A stretch of 10,420 nt of DNA from Planctomycetota bacterium (lineage in GTDB: Bacteria; Planctomycetota; PUPC01; JACPCR01): assembly GCA_030740295.1 (NCBI GenBank), contig JASLXP010000083.1, positions 1-10,420 on the forward strand. The letters are read 5' to 3'. Shown here in pieces: positions 6,347 through 10,420 of this stretch. Position 1 is the stretch's first letter. Each line of letters starts with the position of its first letter. The position numbers and the translations under genes were made by a program. The notes under the pieces are model-generated. The model was not told the origin of the DNA. It did not search any database and was given only the letters and a program-made list of their open reading frames with translations.

Positions 6347-7539
6347 ATCGCCTCTATCTGCAGTATGACTTGCCGAAAGAATCCCCCGGACCTTACGAAA
6401 GCCACCCGGTAGAGGGCTACGGATTTGTCTTTCACCGAAACTGGGGAACACTTGACGAGTGGATAATTTTCGGCAAGGCGGGCCCGGGCAGCGGGCACTA
6501 TCACGCATCGGACGGTTCGGTTCAGATTTACGCGCACGGTAAGCCGCTGGTCATCGGCTATGGCAAGTACCCTTACATCACGACAACGTGGCGCTACACA
6601 ATCCTCAGATTGGACGGCCGCAGCAACTGGTCGAGAGGATCGACCGGACCGGTATTTACTTCCGAACTTCTCGATGCAGCGGAGATGCACGTTCCCGTCG
6701 TAAACGTGAGCACGAACAAAGAGAAGACCATCCCCGATATGGTCAAATCCGGACAGATCACAGACAGCACCTGGGACGCTGTGATGGACGTCCCTGCTTC
6801 TTACTTCGACCGATCTGTCATCTTTAACCGGGCAGACAATTATCTTGTCTTATTCGATCGCGCAGGGCCGCGTTACAACAGCGACTGGTTCACGCACGTG
6901 ATGTCTGAGAGCCACACGGTTGAAGACGGAGTCATCCATTTCACTGGCAAGTTCGGCATCGATCTCGATCTTCACATCCTGGCCCCGCCCAATGCAGTTC
7001 CGACTGTGCTGGGCCCTGTCGCCACTCAGTTCGCCGCAGAAATCAAATCAAAAAAGCTGCACTGGTCGAAAAACAACATCGACCAGCAAGTCGTGCAGCT
7101 TTCATCTCCCCCGGATTCAGACTACCTCACCGTCTTCCATCCTCGAAAGAGAGGCGAAGAAAAACGGAACCTGAAGATTACGAAAAGTGGCGCACTGTGG
7201 CAGATTGATTCAGACACCGGCGCCAGCCGTTTTGTTTGCAGTCGTAAACCTGTCCAGGTGGAGTCTGACGGCTTCGTCTTTCACGGGTCCCGATGCGGCA
7301 CAGTGAAGTCAGGCGCCACGGAGACGCTCGTCATGCTGTCCGGCACCAAGATCGGGGTTGGCGACCTCGGGCTCGAAGCTGATCGTTCACTCGCCCTGCT
7401 CGCAGAAATTCGCGATGGACGTTTCAAGAGAATAATTGCTCAGGCGAGCAAGGAGACTTCTCTGAAGATCGGCCGGACAGAGGCTCAAAAGATTCCCGCC
7501 GGTCGGACAGTCATAATGTCGAATCAGCACCGACGATAG
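6343..7539 (+). CDS. Heparinase-II/III-like polysaccharide lyase, C-terminal part (frameshifted gene)
   Basis: This is the back third of the protein begun at 4145. The frame is open and protein-like from about 6241. The TTG at 6343 is merely the first start-like codon and has no ribosome-binding site, so independent translation is doubtful. The key block is Gly-Pro-Gly-Ser-Gly-His-Tyr-His-Ala-Ser-Asp-Gly-Ser at about 6481-6519. It is followed by a segment reading His-Gly-Lys-Pro-Leu-Val-Ile-Gly-Tyr-Gly. This matches the heparinase II/III family pattern, in which the G-H-x-H-x-D/S region sits at the start of the beta-sandwich and contributes catalytic or metal-binding histidine. The rest, to about 7530, is beta-rich, consistent with the C-terminal sandwich domains of such lyases. 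No membrane anchor is visible. If the frameshift is real, the enzyme would lose this catalytic region and be a pseudogene. Confidence 0.7.
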   Translation: MNRLYLQYDLPKESPGPYESHPVEGYGFVFHRNWGTLDEWIIFGKAGPGSGHYHASDGSVQIYAHGKPLVIGYGKYPYITTTWRYTILRLDGRSNWSRGSTGPVFTSELLDAAEMHVPVVNVSTNKEKTIPDMVKSGQITDSTWDAVMDVPASYFDRSVIFNRADNYLVLFDRAGPRYNSDWFTHVMSESHTVEDGVIHFTGKFGIDLDLHILAPPNAVPTVLGPVATQFAAEIKSKKLHWSKNNIDQQVVQLSSPPDSDYLTVFHPRKRGEEKRNLKITKSGALWQIDSDTGASRFVCSRKPVQVESDGFVFHGSRCGTVKSGATETLVMLSGTKIGVGDLGLEADRSLALLAEIRDGRFKRIIAQASKETSLKIGRTEAQKIPAGRTVIMSNQHRR

Positions 7540-7555
7540 GGAGGTCGTCCCTTTT
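7538..7555 (+). terminator. Weak candidate terminator after the lyase-like gene
   Basis: AGGGA (7538-7542) pairs with TCCCT (7548-7552) around a 5-base GGTCG loop, and T bases continue to 7555. The hairpin begins just before the lyase TAG ends. The stem is short and the T-run is only four, so termination would be partial at best. Confidence 0.25.
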
Positions 7556-7685
7556 AAGTACCTGTCGCTTGCCGGCTGATTCCTCGGAGCACGCACGACG
7601 TGCTAAACGGAATGGAAAAAGAGTAGAATCTCAGAGCCTTTATCAAGAAGACCATTCCTTCGACAACGAGTACCGCAGAGGCCCC
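7556..7685 (+). promoter_or_regulatory. Leader region ahead of the PSCyt/DUF1553 gene
   Basis: This 130-bp stretch separates the lyase-like gene from the next gene and may carry its promoter. It contains a perfect 6-bp hairpin, AGCACG/CGTGCT, at 7588-7604 (5-base loop, no T-run). An AGAGG Shine-Dalgarno at 7677-7681 lies 4 bases before ATG 7686. I see no clear sigma-70 -35/-10 pair. The frame of the downstream gene is open back to about 7569, but that part (many Arg/Ser/His, no hydrophobic core) is not protein-like. Confidence 0.35.
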
Positions 7686-10100
7686 ATGACGTTGAGAATC
7701 AGATATCTGCTCGCAGGCGCGCTGATGCTGAGAGTCGGTTGCGCACAGGCCGAAAACATCAAATTCAATCTGGATATTCGCCCGATCCTTTCTGACCGCT
7801 GTTTTCTTTGTCACGGCAGGGCCGCCAAAGATCGGAAGGCTCATTTGCGGCTCGACCAGGCCGATGGGCCGGAGGGCGCGTATCGAACCTACGAAGGAAA
7901 GACCGCGATAGTGCCGGGGTCGACCGGGAAAAGCCAGCTCTGGCGGCGTATCAACTCGGAGGATGAGAACGAAGTGATGCCGCCCCCTGAAGCGCACAAG
8001 AAGCGCTTGACCCGCGAAGAACGAGAGCGCATCAAACAGTGGATAGAGGAAGGTGCGGTTTACGAAGAATTCTGGGCCTTTGAGCCGCCGAAGAAGCCGG
8101 TTCCCCCGAAGGTGGAAAACGCCCGATGGAGCGGCCAGCCGATCGATCTGCATGTGCTGCGCAAACTCGAGGACGCCGGACGCCGCCCATCCGCCGAGGC
8201 GGACAAGCGAACGCTTATCCGGCGCGTCACCTTTGACCTTACCGGTTTGCCGCCCACGCGGGATGAAATCAGAGCCTTCCTCGCCGATGAAGGACCGTCA
8301 GCATACGAGAAGCTGGTCGACCGGTTGATCGCCAGTAAGCAATACGGCGAACACATGACGCGCTATTGGCTGGACCTGGTTCGATTCGCCGACACCAACG
8401 GCATGCACAAGGATTTTTACCGCAACTTCATTGCGTACCGCGACTGGGTTATCCGCGCCTTCAACGACAACCTCGGATACGATGACTTTCTCCGGTTTCA
8501 GTTGGCGGGCGATCTCTATGCTGAGCCGACCCGCGACCAACTCGTCGCTTCCGGATTCAATCGGCTGCACCTGATCATCGACCGGGGAACAGCGCTTCCC
8601 GAAGAGAGCTACGTCAAGAACGTGATCGACCGCGTCACCGCGGTGGGAACGGCCTTCATGGGGATGACTGTCAATTGCGCGCGATGCCACGATCACAAAT
8701 ACGATCCCATCACCCGGAAGGACTATTACGCACTCTTCGCCTTCTTCAACAATCTCGATGCGGCGCCGGAGACATCGGGGCGACCCAGGAACGGCTTGCA
8801 GCCGCCGTTTATTTCGCTCGCGACCCCGGAACAGGAAAAGCAACTGAAGGACTTCGATGCACAGCTCAAGGGGCTGGGCAGTGAAATTGAGCAGGCCAAA
8901 AAGTCCGAGGGGAGCGAAAAAGATCCGAAGAAGAAGAAGAAGCTGGTCACAGCCCGCAAGAAGATCGACGCGAATCGAAAACGGCTGCAAAAGCAGCGCG
9001 ATGCCTTCGCTCGGAATGTACCGCACGCCATGGTGATGAAAGAGTGTGAGAAGGTACGCCCGGCCTACTTCCTGAAGCGGGGTCAATACGATCAGCCCGG
9101 CGAGGTGGTGGAACGGAATACGCCCGCGTTCTTGCCTCCGTTGAAGAAGCGGAACGAACTGGCCTCGCGCATGGATCTCGCGGACTGGTTCGCCAATCGT
9201 CGGCATCCCCTGACCGCCCGCGTCGCGGTAAATCGCTTCTGGCAGCAATTCTTCGGCGTGGGCATCGTCAAGACTTCCGAGGATATGGGGACCCAGGGCG
9301 AGGTGCCGAGCCGCCCTGCATTGCTCGACTACCTGGCCGTTTCCTTTATTGAGACTGGCTGGGACATCAAAGCACTGGTCAAGCAGATCGTGATGTCGAG
9401 AACCTATCGCCAGGCATCCGTGACGACGCCGCAGCAATTCGAGCAGGACCCTGAAAACCGCCTGCTGGCCCGCGGTTCACGCTACCGCATGGATGCGGAG
9501 ATGATTCGGGATCAGATTCTCGCCACCAGCGGCCTGCTCTCACCAAGGATGTACGGCAGAAGCGTCAAGCCGCCGCAGCCCGCGGGGCTCTGGAAGGCCG
9601 TCAGCATGACAGGGGAACGATTCAGGCCGGATGCGGGCGAGGACATTTATCGCCGCAGCCTCTACACGCATTGGAAGCGCGCCATGCCCCCGCCCCAGAT
9701 GACCATCCTTAACGCGCCTATTCGGGACGCCTGCATCGCACGGCGGGAACGGACCAACACACCGTTGCAGGCGCTACTACTGCTAAACGAAAGCGAATAC
9801 TTCAAAGCCGCCCGCCAGCTAGCCCACAATGTGCTCAAAGAAGATGGCCTCGACACAAAGAAGCGAATCGCACTCGCCTGGGAAACCGTAACCGCCAAGC
9901 TCCCCGACGACCGTGAATCCGATTTGATGGCAAAACTCATCGAAGACATAAAGCGCCGCTACGATGAGCAGCCCCAACTGGCCGGCGCACTGTGCGGGAA
10001 ACTGAACATGCCGAGCGCACACCAGGAAGCCGAACTCGCCGCATGGACCATTGCAGTGAATACGCTTTACAATCTCGATATCACCAAGACGCGGGAGTAG
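7686..10100 (+). CDS. Secreted cytochrome-like PSCyt1-DUF1549-DUF1553 protein
   Basis: This 804-residue protein belongs to the planctomycete-type cytochrome family. A Sec signal peptide ends near Ala-Gln-Ala-Glu at 20-23. A PSCyt1 domain (about 26-125) carries one haem-c motif, Cys-Phe-Leu-Cys-His at 39-43, and Val-Met-Pro-Pro-Pro at 97-101, whose Met-98 could be the distal ligand. DUF1549 (about 152-357) holds a second motif, Cys-Ala-Arg-Cys-His-Asp-His, at 331-337. A Lys-rich coiled-coil-like insert spans about 378-445. DUF1553 follows to about 760, with Asn-Arg-Phe-Trp-Gln-Gln-Phe-Phe-Gly and Arg-Thr-Asn-Thr-Pro-Leu-Gln-Ala-Leu. The upstream-extended start at 7569 would bury the signal peptide, so ATG 7686 with AGAGG is preferred. 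It acts outside the cytoplasm. The biochemical role of the family is unsettled. The DUF1501 gene starts 3 bases after the stop, and the two are almost certainly cotranscribed. Confidence 0.93.
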   Translation: MTLRIRYLLAGALMLRVGCAQAENIKFNLDIRPILSDRCFLCHGRAAKDRKAHLRLDQADGPEGAYRTYEGKTAIVPGSTGKSQLWRRINSEDENEVMPPPEAHKKRLTREERERIKQWIEEGAVYEEFWAFEPPKKPVPPKVENARWSGQPIDLHVLRKLEDAGRRPSAEADKRTLIRRVTFDLTGLPPTRDEIRAFLADEGPSAYEKLVDRLIASKQYGEHMTRYWLDLVRFADTNGMHKDFYRNFIAYRDWVIRAFNDNLGYDDFLRFQLAGDLYAEPTRDQLVASGFNRLHLIIDRGTALPEESYVKNVIDRVTAVGTAFMGMTVNCARCHDHKYDPITRKDYYALFAFFNNLDAAPETSGRPRNGLQPPFISLATPEQEKQLKDFDAQLKGLGSEIEQAKKSEGSEKDPKKKKKLVTARKKIDANRKRLQKQRDAFARNVPHAMVMKECEKVRPAYFLKRGQYDQPGEVVERNTPAFLPPLKKRNELASRMDLADWFANRRHPLTARVAVNRFWQQFFGVGIVKTSEDMGTQGEVPSRPALLDYLAVSFIETGWDIKALVKQIVMSRTYRQASVTTPQQFEQDPENRLLARGSRYRMDAEMIRDQILATSGLLSPRMYGRSVKPPQPAGLWKAVSMTGERFRPDAGEDIYRRSLYTHWKRAMPPPQMTILNAPIRDACIARRERTNTPLQALLLLNESEYFKAARQLAHNVLKEDGLDTKKRIALAWETVTAKLPDDRESDLMAKLIEDIKRRYDEQPQLAGALCGKLNMPSAHQEAELAAWTIAVNTLYNLDITKTRE

Positions 10101-10103
10101 TTC

Positions 10104-10420
10104 ATGAACCCATTTTCTGAACAGTCCAATCTGCAAACCCGCCGCGCCTTTCTGCAAAACACCGGCACGGGTCTCGGCATGGCCGCCCTGGGCACGCTGC
10201 TGCCACAGAACAGCGCGGCGCAGACCGGGAATCACTTTAAGCCGAAGGCGAAGCGGATCCTCTTTCTCTTCATGGCCGGCGCCCCCAGCCAAGTCGACTT
10301 GTTTGACTACAAACCGGAACTCCACAAGCGCTTCAAAACTGAGTTGCCCAAGTCGGTCAGCATGGGGCAGCGCGTGACCGCCATGACCCGCGGCAGGACC
10401 CAGTTGGTCGCTCCGTCTAA
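10104..10420 (+). CDS. DUF1501 protein, N-terminal part, Tat-exported (cut by window edge)
   Basis: ATG at 10104 opens a frame that runs to the right edge: 105 full codons plus two bases. It begins with a twin-arginine signal, Gln-Thr-Arg-Arg-Ala-Phe-Leu-Gln at 11-18, then a Gly/Ala/Leu-rich hydrophobic stretch ending near Ser-Ala-Ala-Gln. The mature part starts with Ala-Lys-Arg-Ile-Leu-Phe-Leu-Phe-Met-Ala-Gly-Ala-Pro-Ser-Gln-Val-Asp-Leu-Phe-Asp, the characteristic opening of DUF1501 proteins. These are alkaline-phosphatase/sulfatase-superfamily-like exported proteins regularly paired with PSCyt/DUF1553 genes. GGAG at 10094-10097, inside the preceding gene's end, gives a ribosome-binding site with 6-base spacing, which points to translational coupling. 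The function is not known; the remaining three-quarters lies outside the window. Confidence 0.9.
   Translation, partial: MNPFSEQSNLQTRRAFLQNTGTGLGMAALGTLLPQNSAAQTGNHFKPKAKRILFLFMAGAPSQVDLFDYKPELHKRFKTELPKSVSMGQRVTAMTRGRTQLVAPS

Noticed and set aside
7569..7685. Earlier start (39 residues longer) for the PSCyt protein
   Set aside because: It would place a polar, Arg-rich stretch before the signal peptide and lacks the AGAGG site that serves ATG 7686.
7701..7745. Lipoprotein signal at Val-Gly-Cys in the PSCyt protein
   Set aside because: The -3 position is Arg rather than Leu, so the lipobox is poor; ordinary signal-peptidase cleavage after Ala-Gln-Ala fits better.
8298..9437. Long minus-strand frame (379 codons) opposite the PSCyt/DUF1553 gene
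   Set aside because: It is antisense to a clearly recognised protein; the length reflects GC-rich codon bias.
9819..10325. Minus-strand frame spanning the PSCyt/DUF1501 junction
   Set aside because: It crosses two recognised plus-strand genes and their ribosome-binding site; a shadow frame.
1..10420. CRISPR array, tRNA, transposase or known defence system
   Set aside because: No regularly spaced repeats, cloverleaf, transposase motif or defence-family motif was found on either strand.

Overview
The window most likely comes from a bacterium of the PVC superphylum, Planctomycetota first and Verrucomicrobiota second. The main evidence is the pair at the right end: a secreted PSCyt1-DUF1549-DUF1553 cytochrome-like protein followed three bases later by a Tat-exported DUF1501 protein, a signature arrangement of these phyla. 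A secreted sulfatase, a very large secreted heparinase-II/III-like protein, a small stand-alone FHA protein and frequent TTG/GTG starts fit the same origin. Species cannot be fixed from sequence alone.

Left end (1-600): an open frame runs in from the left edge and passes through a perfect 25-bp inverted repeat (57-81/102-126). Next comes a decayed toxin-antitoxin module: a ribbon-helix-helix-type antitoxin broken by a one-base shift, then the first dozen codons of a MazF/PemK-type toxin, after which the toxin homology stops. No complete gene is visible in the first 650 bases.

Middle left (650-2560): a stand-alone NAD(P)HX epimerase (TTG start) converges on, and overlaps by 19 bp, a minus-strand gene for a small FHA-domain protein. 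A 275-bp divergent intergenic region separates the FHA gene from a plus-strand macro-domain gene.

Centre and right (2099-10420): all genes are on the plus strand. The macro-domain gene sits 6 bp ahead of a secreted type I sulfatase with the Cys-Ser-Pro-Thr-Arg active site. The next gene encodes a heparinase-II/III-like protein of about 1131 residues that is split by an apparent one-base deletion near 6226-6243. After a 146-bp gap come the PSCyt/DUF1549/DUF1553 gene and the start of a DUF1501 gene, cut by the right edge.

Taken together, 2567-10420 looks like an envelope-directed set for attacking a sulfated, probably uronic-acid-containing polysaccharide: desulfation, lyase or polysaccharide cleavage, plus the PSCyt/DUF1501 pair of unknown biochemical role. 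I found no CRISPR array, tRNA, rRNA, transposase or recognisable defence system. The most unusual items are the long perfect palindrome, the decaying toxin-antitoxin pair, the macro-domain gene attached to a sulfatase, and the frameshifted giant lyase.
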